A stretch of 64,000 nt of DNA from Caldilineaceae bacterium (GCA_022827195.1 JAJDTL010000020.1:186001-250000); one strand, 5' to 3'. Positions 1-9,612 are shown, numbered from the stretch's first letter. The notes: a model not told the origin generated them from the sequence alone. Translations and numbers: made by a program.

Positions 1-5
1 ATCGG

Positions 6-890
6 TCACTTCTCTTTCGCCGAATCCGGGTCAAACTTGCCCGCGCGGCTCTCCTGGATGGCGCGCAACAGCGCCGCGTGGACGCCCGGCTGTCCGTTGC
101 TGGCGACGATTTGGCGGTCGCCCAGGCCGAAGGGGGCGCCATCGTAGTTGGTGACAAGGCCGCCCGCTTCCCGCACGAGGAGGGTCCCGGGGGCAACATC
201 CCACGGCTGGATCGATCCTTCCCAGTAGCCCGAAAAAGCGCCGCTGGACAGATAGGCCATATCAGCCGAGGAGGCGCCCATCCGGCGCACGCCGCGACAG
301 ATTGGCATGAGACGGGCGAATTCGGCCGCGTTGTTGTCGTCGCCCTCGGCGCGGTGGTAAGGGAAACCGGTGACGAGCAGCGCGTCGGACAGCGAGGAGA
401 CGCGGCTGACGTGCAGAGGCTCCTCGGTGCCGTCTCGATGCCTCAGCGCGGCGCCATGCCCGGCCTGCGCCCAGAAGAGTTCGAACTGGGGCAGGACCAG
501 CGAGAGGCCCCAAACGGCTTCCCCTCGATGGATGAGCGCGATGTTGATGCCGAACCAGGGCACGCCGGCGGCGTAATTGATTGTGCCGTCGATCGGATCG
601 ACGAGCCAGAAGTACTCGTCATGCGGCTGCTCATCGCTTTCTTCGCCCCAAAAACCGAATCCGGGCGTCAGTGCGGCCAGCCCGTCGCGGATCAGCGCCT
701 CGCAGGCGAAATCGGCTTCGGTGACCAGGTCGTGCTCGGTCGATTTGGAACGGACGGCGCGCAGGCCGTCGCGCTGCATGTCCAACGCCAGCTCACCCGC
801 CCGATAGGCGAGCTCAAAGAGGACCGATTTCGGGACCGGCAACGCTTCCTGGACGCGCGGCGGCTGATTGGAGGCCGTCGGGAGTTTCAC
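6..890 (-). CDS. Inositol monophosphatase family protein
   Basis: A 294-residue protein of the Mg-dependent IMPase/FBPase superfamily, which hydrolyses phosphomonoesters such as inositol phosphate, histidinol phosphate or PAP. All three signature pieces are visible: GEES at residues 82-85, DPIDGTIN at 98-105 and WDVAPG at 230-235. These supply the acidic metal ligands, so the enzyme looks intact. Length is slightly above the usual 250-270 because of about 20 extra N-terminal residues. The start is a GTG two bases after the stop of the upstream PH-domain gene, with a GAGGAA Shine-Dalgarno inside the end of that gene, so the two are probably translationally coupled. The substrate cannot be set from sequence. 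A PAP phosphatase (CysQ-like) role is possible because the window encodes PAPS synthesis, but the gene is far from cysD/cysNC. Confidence 0.9.
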   Translation of the reverse strand: MKLPTASNQPPRVQEALPVPKSVLFELAYRAGELALDMQRDGLRAVRSKSTEHDLVTEADFACEALIRDGLAALTPGFGFWGEESDEQPHDEYFWLVDPIDGTINYAAGVPWFGINIALIHRGEAVWGLSLVLPQFELFWAQAGHGAALRHRDGTEEPLHVSRVSSLSDALLVTGFPYHRAEGDDNNAAEFARLMPICRGVRRMGASSADMAYLSSGAFSGYWEGSIQPWDVAPGTLLVREAGGLVTNYDGAPFGLGDRQIVASNGQPGVHAALLRAIQESRAGKFDPDSAKEK

Positions 891-892
891 GG

Positions 893-1462
893 CTACATTT
901 CCTCGCGGAAGTGGAGGCCGCGCCGCTCTTTTTCGCGAATGGTGGCCTTACGGATCATTTCGCGCAGCTCCATCGGATTCTTGACGTTGTGGAGCGTGAC
1001 CTCAGGGTGGGAAGGGTCGTTGCTGACGATCGCAACGTCGCCCACGTTAAGCGCGCGTTCGCCCAGATGCTGGGTCACCGACGTATCGCGAACGCGCACC
1101 AGTTCAATTTCGTGGTAGCTGCGTCCCAGCAGGCCGCGGATGAGCCGGAGCCGCTGTGTTGTCAGTTCGTAGCGGACGCCGATAGAAAGGTAGGGCCGGC
1201 CGGACCAGAGCAGTTCTTCGGTTTCGGCGTGGTCGGTGATTGCATCGGCGGGGTATGTTGCCGGAGCCGGCGCTCTGGCTGCAGTAGCGGACAGCTCGGC
1301 CTCGGATTCCATTGCATCCAGCGCGGCAAAGAGGCCATCCGCCAGCCCGTTTACGATGGCCTGCAGTTGGGCTTGGGGAATGGCGCTGACTTCGACTTCG
1401 CTCTCGGACAGCGACTGATAGAAGCGGGCCGTGACGACTTGACGTATCTGTTGTTCGTCCAT
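893..1462 (-). CDS. PH-like (bPH_2/DUF304-type) domain protein
   Basis: A protein of about 189 residues. The N-terminal part (1-90) is acidic and helical with an Ala/Pro-rich linker. The C-terminal part carries a bacterial Pleckstrin-like fold: a WSGRPY strand, then TQRLRLIRGLL, then a VRVRDTSV strand and a final amphipathic helix. This pattern is typical of bPH_2 domains, which are usually scaffold or membrane-adaptor modules without catalysis. I see no transmembrane segment, so it is probably cytoplasmic. The longer reading frame begins at 1537, but ATG 1462 is preferred because it has an AGGGA ribosome-binding site at proper spacing and the extra residues look non-coding. It is the first gene of a two-gene unit with the phosphatase 2 bp downstream. 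Specific function unknown. Confidence 0.75.
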   Translation of the reverse strand: MDEQQIRQVVTARFYQSLSESEVEVSAIPQAQLQAIVNGLADGLFAALDAMESEAELSATAARAPAPATYPADAITDHAETEELLWSGRPYLSIGVRYELTTQRLRLIRGLLGRSYHEIELVRVRDTSVTQHLGERALNVGDVAIVSNDPSHPEVTLHNVKNPMELREMIRKATIREKERRGLHFREEM

Positions 1463-1846
1463 TGAGCGTTTCCCTGCACTGCGCGCCCGGGCCTGACGCA
1501 AGTCCGACCGGCAACCCGTCACGGAAGGTGGAGACAAAGTAGCGATGAGGGTAGCGATTCACCTTCCCCGGTCGTGCGATCGGCCGGCGTCCGGGACGTT
1601 GCATGTAACACACTGCTGGCAGCAACAACCTGCTTTAATGATAGTGCCAGCACAGCCAATTCGCAATTGCAGCGCTGATTGGCGGCGCCTTTGCGGGCGA
1701 CGCGCGTGTAATGTATCATCGCGATAGAGCGTGAGCGGGGTCGATGGCTGTGGAAGCGCGGTTCGCTGTGACAAACCCAGGCATTGTTCGCGGAAGCGTT
1801 CGTGCGAGATCAACCTGTAAGCTGGCAGTTGAGAAAGGACTCCACA
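1463..1846. other. Divergent intergenic region
   Basis: A 384-bp gap between the PH-domain gene (minus) and the metallo-hydrolase (plus). I see no credible gene in it. It must hold promoters for both directions; one candidate for the plus direction is listed separately at 1691-1719. Confidence 0.6.
1691..1719 (+). promoter_or_regulatory. Candidate sigma70-type promoter for the metallo-hydrolase
   Basis: TTGCGG at 1691-1696, a 17-bp spacer, then TATCAT at 1714-1719 (5 of 6 matches to TATAAT). It lies about 130 bp ahead of the GTG start at 1847. The -35 is weak (3 of 6), so this is a prediction only. Confidence 0.35.
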
Positions 1847-2509
1847 GTGGACATTGACTGGTACGGTCATTCCTGCTTTCGATTGCGGGAACGCGGCGTC
1901 ACGGTGGTCTGCGACCCTTTCAGCAAGGAGTCGACGGGCCTGGCGCTGCCGAGGATACGCGCCGATATTGTTACCATCAGCCGCGCCTCTCCTGACGGCG
2001 ACGACAACATGGGCAAGCTGGTCGCAGGCGAGCCGAAGGTCCTGCAGGGGCCGGGCGATTACGAAGTACGACAGGTGCTCGTCACCGGGCTGCCGACATC
2101 GCACAACGGCACGCGCAACGTCGCTTTTTTCCTTGACTTTGCCGGTCTCACCGTCGGTCATCTGGGGGAGTTGGGCCAGGCACCGTCGCAGCGGCTGGTG
2201 GAGGAGTTGGGGGATATTGACGTGCTGCTGGCCCCGGTGAGTGGGCCGCAGACGCCCGACGTCTCCCGTATCGCCGAGGTCATCAGCCTGTTGGACCCGC
2301 GCATCGTGGTACCGATGCACTATGTCCACGAAGCCCTGCAAAGTGAGTCTGCCGAGTCTCCCGAGCCTGTCGCCCGCTTTCTGACGGAACTGGGCATCAG
2401 CGATCCGGAGGTGACGGATACGCTCAAGTTGACGAAGCACGGTTTGCCGGAGGAGACGCAAGTCGTGCTTTTGCGCCCCAATGCGTCTGTTCGCCCCACG
2501 AGCAGATAG
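1847..2509 (+). CDS. MBL-fold metallo-hydrolase (UlaG/Lactamase_B_3-like)
   Basis: A protein of about 220 residues with the start of a metallo-beta-lactamase fold in the short form typical of Lactamase_B_3/UlaG-like proteins. WYGHSCFRL at the N terminus supplies the first strand and histidine, followed by VVCDPFSKES, GPGDYEV, a central strand VGHLGELGQ and, near the C terminus, VVPMHYVHE. The classic HxHxDH motif is degenerate here (TISRASPDGDDN), so metal binding may be reduced or use other ligands. The first in-frame ATG is at 1784, but GTG 1847 has GAGAAAGGA just upstream and begins exactly at the first beta strand. The gene ends 18 bp short of the convergent transglutaminase gene. Substrate unknown; such proteins are often annotated as Zn-dependent hydrolases. 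Confidence 0.8.
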   Translation: MDIDWYGHSCFRLRERGVTVVCDPFSKESTGLALPRIRADIVTISRASPDGDDNMGKLVAGEPKVLQGPGDYEVRQVLVTGLPTSHNGTRNVAFFLDFAGLTVGHLGELGQAPSQRLVEELGDIDVLLAPVSGPQTPDVSRIAEVISLLDPRIVVPMHYVHEALQSESAESPEPVARFLTELGISDPEVTDTLKLTKHGLPEETQVVLLRPNASVRPTSR

Positions 2510-2526
2510 TGGTTACGCGCCGCCCA

Positions 2527-5016
2527 TTACCGCCAATTCAGTTTCTTCCGCAGCCATGCCCTCCACAGGACAGGACGGAGCCGGCGCCAATTGTTGCTGA
2601 GCTCCTGCCTCGCGTCTTCGGCAAAGCCTTGTGGGCGCGGGCTATAGCGGAACTGGACGAATATTTCCGTAATGCGGCTGATGAAGGGTGTCCCCTGGGG
2701 CAGATGCTCGACCAGCAGCGTCTCGCGTTCGTAGGGCGTTAACGCCTCGTCCGACAGTGTCGGCAGGGGGACCGGCATGCCCGGCCTTCTCAGGCGCAGC
2801 GGCACGTTCAAGCGGGCAGTCCAGTTCAGCAGCCGTTCATAGTAGACCTGCGGCGGCTGCACAAAGACTTTCGGCCCCTGGTACATGCGTCGACGCATCA
2901 GCCAAACGCCCGCGATCAGGGTCAGAACGATGATGGCGATGCTGGTGCTGATGAGCGGTCGACGGGCAGGGAGGCCCCCGATGCCCGGGACCGGTCCTGC
3001 GATGTCCTCTGGGAACTCATCGTCGATCCCGACGCCGTCAGCCATAAGAAATTCTTCGTCGTCCGGCAGCTGCTCATCCATACCGGGGATGAGCCCGCTG
3101 TCCTGAAATTCGGTCCCGGCCGGCCGGTCGAGTGTGCTCTCGCCTGCGGTCGGCTCGAATTCGATCCAGCCGTATTGCGGGAAGTAGACCTCCACCCATG
3201 TATGGGCGTCCTGTTCGGTGAGGAAGACCGTATTCGTCTCCGGGTCGAACGCGCCTTCGGCGTAGCCGCTGGCCGTGCGTGCGGGGATGCCCTGGCTGCG
3301 CAGCATGGTGGCCATGGCTGAGGCGTAGTAGTCGCAGTAGCCGCGCTGGATGTCGAACAGGAAGTATTCCAGCGGGTCCACATCCGCGGCCGGTGCGGTT
3401 ATGCCTTCGTCGTATTCGAACGCGCGCAGGTAGCGCTCAAGCGCCTTGATTTTGTCGTACGTCGTGGGCGCGCCGGCCATCACCTCTGCGGCCAGTTCTG
3501 CCACGCGGGGTGAGAAGGAGTCAGGCAGTTGGAGGTAGCGGTCAAGAATCTGGGCCGGATAGTCTGCTTCCATCTCGCGCAATTCGCGTATTGAGACAAC
3601 GGTCTGGTTGCTGATGACCTCGTAGCTGTCGCCTTCCTCGAGCGTGATGCGGGAGCGGGCCCACGTCAGCTCACCGTCCCCCGGGAGGGCAGCGCCGGCC
3701 GAGGCTGCTGCGTCGCCGGCGCCGTTGTCATAGTCCTGATGAAGCGTTGTCAGCGGGATGCTGGCCTGAACAACATCGGGCATGGCCAGGAGAACATTCC
3801 CGGTGGACGTGCGTATCGTGATTGTCTGGGTGATCGGCGTGCGCGCGGTCCACAAGGTGACCGGAATCGACTCGTTCGCCCGGTAGGTGTTTTCCTCCTC
3901 GGAAGTATTGATCCACTGCCGGCCGGTGAAGCGGTCGAAGGCAACCGCTCGCCAGTAGCGCCCTTGCGGCCCGGTCACGTCCATAATCGGGAGGTTGCTG
4001 ACGCTGCGCTCGCCGCCAAGCGTAAGTGTGCGGCCGAATCCGGTCTGCACGGCCCGACCTTGCCGGTTCAGGCCCTGGTAGAGGCGGTTCCACTCCTGTA
4101 AAGCCTCCTCCCAGCGATAGTTGATCGGTTGCAGGAGGTCGTGGAAGACGAGATTGCGCCCCATGTTAGGCGCGATAAAGGCGAGGGCGATGACGGCCAT
4201 TGTGTACATGAAGCCTGAGCGCATGAAGTCGAAGTTGATGTCTTCGTTGAAGTTGATGCGCAGGGTGCGCCAGCGCTGGCGATGATCGATCAGCGTGGTC
4301 CAGGCGAGCAGCAGCAGCGCGATGATGCAGTAGGCGACAAGGAAACCGATGACGGAGTTGGGCGCGTAGTGGGTATTGACGAGGAGCGCAATGCCGGCCA
4401 TCAGCACACCGCGCCAGACATGGCCGTGCCGGAAGACCGACCAGACACCGAGATAGGTGAGCCACCAGACGAGATAACTGATCTCGAAGATGAAGACGAC
4501 GTTGTCGTTGCTGGCATGCTGGTTGATGGCGGCTTCAACCCAATCCAGCCAGCGTTCCAACAGGAAGTAGGCCCTGGCCTGCAGTTCGGGGATTCCCCGG
4601 TCGGTGAAGGCGTGCACGCGCTCCTCATCCCCCACGAGGAAGGTCATCAGATAGAAGACCCATGCCAGCCCGGTCGCGAAGCTGTGGGAAAGCATGAAGA
4701 AGCTGTCGAAGCGGCTGAATGCCATCAACGAGCCCATCGCAATCGCGCCGGCGACTACGAATATGAGCATCTCCATTCTCATCGTGCCGGTCCAGCCGGC
4801 GCCGCTGAGTGAGAGCGCCAGAATGAAGTAAATTGCGCCAAGCAGAAGCAGCGTGATCACCCGTCCTTCGTGGAAATAGGCAAAGGAGCCGGGTGTCTCC
4901 GCGGCCGCGCCCCTCTCAGCTGGATTGTCCTTAGCCGCGATTGCGGCGGCGGAGTTTTGCGGGCGCCGGGCGTTTTGAGCGGACGTGTCTCGTGTGGTTA
5001 TGGGTTGGTTTCGCAA
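2527..5016 (-). CDS. Membrane transglutaminase-like protein (TgpA/DUF3488 type)
   Basis: An 829-residue integral membrane protein. Residues 50-300 carry five or six hydrophobic helices (for example VITLLLLGAIYFILALSL and SVIGFLVAYCIIALLLL). A periplasmic/extracellular transglutaminase-like domain follows around residues 490-640, and one more membrane helix (STSIAIIVLTLIAGVWLM) leads into a cytoplasmic tail. This is the layout of TgpA-type proteins. The Cys-His pair is present: GYCDYY (Cys about 561) and DAHTWVEV (His about 605). The third position reads FEPTAG, so Glu may replace the usual Asp. The start is TTG with an AGGAG site 6-7 bp upstream. It follows the secreted protein at 5128-7251 by about 110 bp on the same strand, and the two may act together at the cell surface. 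Substrate unknown; crosslinking or proteolysis is possible. Confidence 0.88.
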   Translation of the reverse strand: MRNQPITTRDTSAQNARRPQNSAAAIAAKDNPAERGAAAETPGSFAYFHEGRVITLLLLGAIYFILALSLSGAGWTGTMRMEMLIFVVAGAIAMGSLMAFSRFDSFFMLSHSFATGLAWVFYLMTFLVGDEERVHAFTDRGIPELQARAYFLLERWLDWVEAAINQHASNDNVVFIFEISYLVWWLTYLGVWSVFRHGHVWRGVLMAGIALLVNTHYAPNSVIGFLVAYCIIALLLLAWTTLIDHRQRWRTLRINFNEDINFDFMRSGFMYTMAVIALAFIAPNMGRNLVFHDLLQPINYRWEEALQEWNRLYQGLNRQGRAVQTGFGRTLTLGGERSVSNLPIMDVTGPQGRYWRAVAFDRFTGRQWINTSEEENTYRANESIPVTLWTARTPITQTITIRTSTGNVLLAMPDVVQASIPLTTLHQDYDNGAGDAAASAGAALPGDGELTWARSRITLEEGDSYEVISNQTVVSIRELREMEADYPAQILDRYLQLPDSFSPRVAELAAEVMAGAPTTYDKIKALERYLRAFEYDEGITAPAADVDPLEYFLFDIQRGYCDYYASAMATMLRSQGIPARTASGYAEGAFDPETNTVFLTEQDAHTWVEVYFPQYGWIEFEPTAGESTLDRPAGTEFQDSGLIPGMDEQLPDDEEFLMADGVGIDDEFPEDIAGPVPGIGGLPARRPLISTSIAIIVLTLIAGVWLMRRRMYQGPKVFVQPPQVYYERLLNWTARLNVPLRLRRPGMPVPLPTLSDEALTPYERETLLVEHLPQGTPFISRITEIFVQFRYSPRPQGFAEDARQELSNNWRRLRPVLWRAWLRKKLNWR

Positions 5017-5127
5017 TGTGATCTCCTGAGGTCGACAGGATGACGCGGCACAATCGCGTTTATGCAGCGAAGAGGAATCGGGTCGAATCCTGCCAAACGC
5101 TCGGTCAGGTCTATCAGGGCCTGAATC

Positions 5128-7251
5128 TCAGAGAAGCAGCCACAGGACACCGGCAAATAGCGAACTGATGATGATTCCGATCGCGACGGCAAGCCAGAGC
5201 CGGACTGTGTCGATCTTCTCAACATGGGCGGACAGGCGCTGTGGCTCGTCATTCAGGCCGAGCAGCCAGACGCGTTGCGGGTCGGCTGTGTCGGTGGCGT
5301 CGCCGACCATGATCTGCACAGTGCTGTCGGAAGCAAGCCGCTGCCAGCGGTTGGCTTCCAGCCGGTGTTGCGCGGCCCGCAGCGAGTTTTGAATCCCCTG
5401 CGCGGAGGCCTCGGCTCGGCTGCCTGCCGACCCGCTTGCGGCTGTTTCGGTCGCTGCGGCCGCTTCTCTCTCCAGCAGGGCAGCCATGTTATACCATTCA
5501 TCTGCGGCGGCGCGAAAGTCGACCTCGATCGACTGTGTCGTTCGGCGCCAGAGGAGACGGGTTTCTTCCTGAATCTCCTGCTCTGCCGCCAGCAGGGCGC
5601 TGCGCAAAAGCGCCCAATCAGGCTGTTGGGGCGTATTCTGCACCAAAATCCGTCGTTTGCGGGCGTCGAGCCGGTCGAGATGGAGGCGGAGCCCGTTCGG
5701 TTCCTCCGTTAGCGTTGCGTCGGTTATGCCGGCGGAGGCCCAGGAGTTCAGCAGGCTCTTGAGGGCGGTACCGCTATCCAACTGGCGCTGGCTGACGGGG
5801 CGCGCCAGGAGATCGATGGAGACCGTCTCGTGGTCCAATGTAAAGGTTATCTGCCAGTTGGCGAAGAGGGTGCGATACTCCGGTCGGGGCTGCAAATCTC
5901 CAGCCAACACTTCTTCGCCAACGAGGGCAATGGCGGCCTCTTCATTGCCCTCGTGCAACTGTTGCAGCACTTCGTGCAGGATTAGGGCGCGGCGTTCCTC
6001 CTCCAGCGAGTTCTGGTCGACGACATCGACCGGCAGCTGGGCGAGGCGGTCGGAGAGAAGGAGAGCCTGGGGCCAATCCTGCTGTAAGCGGGCCGTGCGC
6101 AACTGGTGCTGGAGGCCCTGGGCCACCCAACTTTGCAGTTCGAGGCGGGTCGGGCCCTGCGGCAGGGCTGGCAGGGCCAGTTCCGCCTCCGCGATCATAA
6201 GCGCGACGTAGGCGCTGTCCACGGCGCCGTCGGCGGCAATGGCGCGCATACGGTAGAGGGCCGCCAGCTGGTAGCGCACCCCGGCGAGGACGGCGTCCGG
6301 GCGGCCGCGTTCCTGGCTCAGATGCAGGGCCTGCGTGTACGCGGCCAGGGCCTGGCCATAGAGGCGTTCCCGCACGGCGGTAGCGACATTGGGCGCCTGG
6401 AAAAGCCGTGCATAGAGATTTCCCAGCCATTGGTATGACTCCGGCTCGTTGCGGAGTCGAATCTGCTCGCGGGCACTGTGGATTTCCCGGACCCATTGTG
6501 GATGAAGCGTCTGGAAGAGAATCTCTGCATTTGGCGGTGGTTCTTCGCGCAGCCACTCGAGCTGCCCGCCGCGCACTTCCCAGCCGCGGGGGCCTACTTG
6601 CAGCCAGCTGTCCGAGGGGGCCAGCCATTGCGCCAGGGCGGCGAAGTCGATCGTTACCCGCCAACCGTTGATCTCATTGGGCCAGGAAAGCAGTTCGCCG
6701 ATCGGGTACTTGAAGTCGAAGGTCTGCGTTGCGCTCAGAGGCAGATCGTAGCGCAGGACAAGACGGCGGCGGGCGTCGGCCTCGAAATTGACCTGAACGC
6801 TCTGTCCGACTTTTTCGCCGGCGGGCTGCAGCGGGAGCGGCTGTCCGTCGAGGGTCAGGGCGATGTTGTGGGGCAGGGGGCGTCCCGCGGCAACTGCGCC
6901 GGCAGGTTGCGCGACAAGCAGAATTGCGGTAACCTCATCCTTCCCTTCATTGTGCAGTCGGTATACCGCTTCGATCTGGAGCAGCAGGGGGTCGCCTGCT
7001 GCAAGACGGGCATCGAGCGTGTGGGTGAGCAGGACCGGCGAAGATTCCAGCGCCGGCAGCAAGAACACGTGCGACGCGTCGATGGAACTTGATTGCTGTA
7101 GTTGTTTGGGGCGGAACCTCTCGTTACGGGGCGCGGCCCACAGGTCGCTGCTTGCCGTGGACAGCAGCACTCCACAGCAAAAAATAACGTACAAAATCTG
7201 ATGGAAGAAAGTTGCGGACTGAGAGCACTTTTGATATTGTATTATGCGCAT
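5128..7251 (-). CDS. Uncharacterised exported protein with C-terminal membrane anchor
   Basis: About 707 residues. The start at ATG 7251 is preferred over an in-frame start at 7329 because it places a signal peptide at the N terminus (ILYVIFCCGVLLSTASS, likely cleaved near LWAAP). A single hydrophobic helix closes the protein (WLAVAIGIIISSLFAGVLWL). In between is a beta-rich segment (50-290) and then a long helical region rich in Ala/Leu/Gln with TPR-like spacing (for example LYGQALAAYTQALHL). This suggests an extracytoplasmic scaffold anchored by its C terminus. I do not recognise a catalytic motif. It is upstream of, and co-directional with, the membrane transglutaminase, so a shared operon and a role as substrate or partner are reasonable guesses. 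The promoter probably lies in the 80-bp divergent gap before 7332. Confidence 0.7.
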   Translation of the reverse strand: MRIIQYQKCSQSATFFHQILYVIFCCGVLLSTASSDLWAAPRNERFRPKQLQQSSSIDASHVFLLPALESSPVLLTHTLDARLAAGDPLLLQIEAVYRLHNEGKDEVTAILLVAQPAGAVAAGRPLPHNIALTLDGQPLPLQPAGEKVGQSVQVNFEADARRRLVLRYDLPLSATQTFDFKYPIGELLSWPNEINGWRVTIDFAALAQWLAPSDSWLQVGPRGWEVRGGQLEWLREEPPPNAEILFQTLHPQWVREIHSAREQIRLRNEPESYQWLGNLYARLFQAPNVATAVRERLYGQALAAYTQALHLSQERGRPDAVLAGVRYQLAALYRMRAIAADGAVDSAYVALMIAEAELALPALPQGPTRLELQSWVAQGLQHQLRTARLQQDWPQALLLSDRLAQLPVDVVDQNSLEEERRALILHEVLQQLHEGNEEAAIALVGEEVLAGDLQPRPEYRTLFANWQITFTLDHETVSIDLLARPVSQRQLDSGTALKSLLNSWASAGITDATLTEEPNGLRLHLDRLDARKRRILVQNTPQQPDWALLRSALLAAEQEIQEETRLLWRRTTQSIEVDFRAAADEWYNMAALLEREAAAATETAASGSAGSRAEASAQGIQNSLRAAQHRLEANRWQRLASDSTVQIMVGDATDTADPQRVWLLGLNDEPQRLSAHVEKIDTVRLWLAVAIGIIISSLFAGVLWLLL

Positions 7252-7331
7252 AAATTGGACCCACCCCTGCTTTGAACGGGGTGACAGCAGACTGCGTATT
7301 CGCGCCATGCCAGGGCGCCGCCAAGGCACAC

Positions 7332-7634
7332 ATGGTTCGTTTGTTGATGAAGTGGGACATCAAAATGGGACACGAGCAACCCTATTTTGAATTCGTCATG
7401 CGCGAGTTTGCACCTGGCCTCATGCGGTTGGGGATCGACCCCGCCGAAGTTTGGTATACCATCTATGGAAATGGGCCGCAAATGCTAACGATTGGTGAGG
7501 TTTCCAATCTGGAGCGACTTCAGGCGGTCATGCAAAGCGAAACTTGGATGAATCTACACAGCAAATTGTTGAGGCACGTGACAAACTATAGTCAGAGAGT
7601 TGTGGAGGACAACAGCCGTTCCTTTCAGTTGTAG
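7332..7634 (+). CDS. Small conserved protein, probable dimeric alpha/beta barrel (NIPSNAP-like)
   Basis: About 100 residues from ATG 7332; the frame is open from 7272, but the added residues look like leader sequence. Features are a Phe/Met-rich first helix ([18 protein letters not shown]), a central strand ([18 protein letters not shown]), then [19 protein letters not shown] and a final helix. This pattern resembles ferredoxin-like dimeric alpha/beta-barrel proteins (NIPSNAP/EthD type), which bind or oxidise small molecules. No catalytic residues can be named. The next gene starts 24 bp downstream on the same strand, so they probably form a two-gene unit. The region is less GC-rich than its flanks, in line with an accessory origin. 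Function unknown. Confidence 0.6.
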   Translation: MVRLLMKWDIKMGHEQPYFEFVMREFAPGLMRLGIDPAEVWYTIYGNGPQMLTIGEVSNLERLQAVMQSETWMNLHSKLLRHVTNYSQRVVEDNSRSFQL

Positions 7635-7657
7635 GCATACCATTTTGGAGAGAATTC

Positions 7658-8176
7658 ATGGCACTCTATGTTCGAAAATTGGAGGTGGATGAAGAGAGGG
7701 AGCTGGAGCGCATGATCCAGAATATGGGGAATGACGTCTCTATCCAGCGCCTGATGATCATCCTCCTGTCTTCTCAAGGACATAAGGTCCAGGAAATCAG
7801 CCGCGAAGTCGATCTGCATCCGATCAATGTACGGAAGTGGATCCATCGCTTTAATACAGATGGTTTCGCCGGTTTGCGCAGTGGTAAGTCCCCCGGGCGA
7901 CCCCCCGTATTTACAGATGCGCAACGGCAGGCGATCGTTGACATCGCCTCCTCCGAACCCAAATCATTGAATCTGTCCTTCAAACAGTGGTCGCTGCAAC
8001 GGTTGCGCAACTACCTGATTGAAGGCGCGGTCGTTGATCAGATTTCAGTCGAAACGATCCGCCAGATTTTGCGGGCGCATGGGATACAGCCACGCTCGAT
8101 GGGCGGGCAGAAGCGGACAAGACGCCGTTCCTCGCACAGGGCAAGCGGTCTCGCTTCAGAAAACTCGAACGAATAG
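7658..8176 (+). CDS. IS630-type helix-turn-helix protein lacking the DDE nuclease
   Basis: 172 residues. The first 145 match the N-terminal DNA-binding half of IS630-family transposases: a helix with [17 protein letters not shown], the recognition helix [16 protein letters not shown], the linker [16 protein letters not shown], and a second HTH ending in [14 protein letters not shown] full IS630 transposase is about 340 residues with a DDE catalytic domain; here the frame stops after a basic tail (QKRTRRRS) and nothing in the following 120 bp resembles the catalytic part. I see no IS ends. It is therefore either a transposase remnant or a domesticated DNA-binding protein. The tight spacing to the preceding gene and the good site GGAGAGA before ATG favour an expressed regulator. 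Confidence 0.7.
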   Translation: MALYVRKLEVDEERELERMIQNMGNDVSIQRLMIILLSSQGHKVQEISREVDLHPINVRKWIHRFNTDGFAGLRSGKSPGRPPVFTDAQRQAIVDIASSEPKSLNLSFKQWSLQRLRNYLIEGAVVDQISVETIRQILRAHGIQPRSMGGQKRTRRRSSHRASGLASENSNE

Positions 8177-8235
8177 CGGTCAACGCGGGGCCGGCGGAAG
8201 GACGCCGGTGGCAGGAGGAGTGCTTTAGTGTTTCA

Positions 8236-8263
8236 GCCGACTGTATAGCGGCGTGCAGTCGGC
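8236..8263. terminator. Hairpin between convergent genes
   Basis: An inverted repeat with arms GCCGACTG (8236-8243) and CAGTCGGC (8256-8263) and a 12-base loop lies between the HTH gene (plus) and the nucleotide-sugar dehydrogenase (minus). The position suits a terminator, but no T-run follows on either strand, so this is weak. Confidence 0.3.
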
Positions 8264-8295
8264 GCGTCAGTGCAGCCGGCGGCCCGACCGTGTCC

Positions 8296-9612
8296 CTAAT
8301 CGAAAAAGCTGGTATCGAGCAGAATGGCCGCCTTGCCTGCGAGATTGGCTCGGTCATAGATGCTGTGGGCTGTCGCAATTACCACGCAGTCCGCCTTCCC
8401 AACCTCTCCGTCCAGCTCAACAACCGAAGCAAGCGGAACCCCCGCATCGGCAAGCGATGTGATGTACGGGTCGTGATAGCTGGCAGCCGCCTCCTCTTGC
8501 AGCAGGAGCCGCAGGATTTCGATGGCCGCTGATTCACGCGCATCGGCCACATCCGGCTTGTAGGCCGCGCCCAGGACCAGCACGCGGCTGCCCTTAAGTT
8601 CTTTGCCTACGCCGTCGAGCGCCTCTTGCACCTTCCGGACCCAGAAGCCAGGCATCTCCGCATTAATCCGGCCAGCCAGCTCGACGAAACGGGCGCATCC
8701 GTTGGCCGACCGCATCTTCCAGGCGAGATAGTGGGGATCGACCGGAATGCAAGGCCCCCCAACGCCCGGCCCAGGAGAAAATCTGGTGAAGCCGAATGGT
8801 TTGGTCGCCGCGGCTTCCAGCACCTGCCCCGTGTCCAGCCCCAGTTTGTCGCACATTTGCAGCAGCTCATTGACCAGAGAGATGTTGACGAACCGGAATG
8901 TGTTTTCGAACAGCTTCGCCATCTCCGCGGTGGACGGCGAGGAGACGGGGACGAGTGTATCGAAGACCTGTTCGTAGAGAGCCCGGGCTGCGGCAAGGCA
9001 GTTCTCCGTGACGCCGGCGATGATTTTGGGGGTCGTACGTATCGTCCAGTCGCTGCGCCCCGGGTCGACGCGCTCCGGCGAAAAGGCCAGGAAGAACGCC
9101 TCTCCGACCCGCCATCCACGCGGCCGCGCGGCGGCTTCCAGCAGAGGGAGCAGGAGCTCGCTTGTCGTGCCAGGATATGAGGTCGATTCGAGGATTACGG
9201 TAAGGCCCGGGTGCAGATGGAGGGCGATTTCGCGGCCGCTGGCGACGATGTGGGAGGTGTCCGGCGCGCCTGACTGGTCGAGCGGTGTTGGCAGGCAGAT
9301 GGAGACGGCATCGCACTCGCGCAGGACGGCATAGTCGCTCGTGGCCCGGAGGCGGGCCGCCTGGCCCCGCAGCGCTGTGTCGGTGACGTCTGCGATGTAG
9401 GAGCGGCCGCGGTTGACCGCGTCGACTTTGGCCTCGTTGAGGTCGATGCCGACGACTTCATAGCCAGCTGCGGCCAGGGCGACGGCCAGCGGCAGGCCGA
9501 CATAGCCCAGGCCGATGACGGCGACGCGGGCGGAGCGGTTGTGGAAGCGTTCAAAGAGCGGGGCCGGCAGGGCAGAGGAGCGGGGCTGCGAAGGGTTCTC
9601 TCTCCCCGTCAC
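8296..9612 (-). CDS. Nucleotide sugar dehydrogenase (UDP-HexNAc 6-dehydrogenase type)
   Basis: About 438 residues. This NAD-dependent enzyme oxidises C6 of a UDP sugar to the uronic acid for surface polysaccharide synthesis. The Rossmann motif is [19 protein letters not shown] near residue 30. A middle segment contains [11 protein letters not shown], and the catalytic cysteine sits in [12 protein letters not shown] (Cys about 288). The GxCIPVDPxYL form is typical of the WecC/TviB/WbpA group acting on UDP-GlcNAc or UDP-ManNAc rather than UDP-glucose. The start chosen is GTG 9612, which overlaps the thyX stop as GTGA. A longer frame reaches 9714, but that would sit inside thyX. No other polysaccharide genes are in the window, so the substrate remains open. 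Confidence 0.9.
   Translation of the reverse strand: MTGRENPSQPRSSALPAPLFERFHNRSARVAVIGLGYVGLPLAVALAAAGYEVVGIDLNEAKVDAVNRGRSYIADVTDTALRGQAARLRATSDYAVLRECDAVSICLPTPLDQSGAPDTSHIVASGREIALHLHPGLTVILESTSYPGTTSELLLPLLEAAARPRGWRVGEAFFLAFSPERVDPGRSDWTIRTTPKIIAGVTENCLAAARALYEQVFDTLVPVSSPSTAEMAKLFENTFRFVNISLVNELLQMCDKLGLDTGQVLEAAATKPFGFTRFSPGPGVGGPCIPVDPHYLAWKMRSANGCARFVELAGRINAEMPGFWVRKVQEALDGVGKELKGSRVLVLGAAYKPDVADARESAAIEILRLLLQEEAAASYHDPYITSLADAGVPLASVVELDGEVGKADCVVIATAHSIYDRANLAGKAAILLDTSFFD

Noticed and set aside
78..1118. Long plus-strand reading frame opposite the phosphatase and PH genes
   Set aside because: It is antisense to genes with clear motifs, has no family features, and its composition is typical of a shadow frame in high-GC DNA.
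8236..8263. Hairpin as a firm rho-independent terminator
   Set aside because: No T-tract on either strand; kept only as a low-confidence feature.
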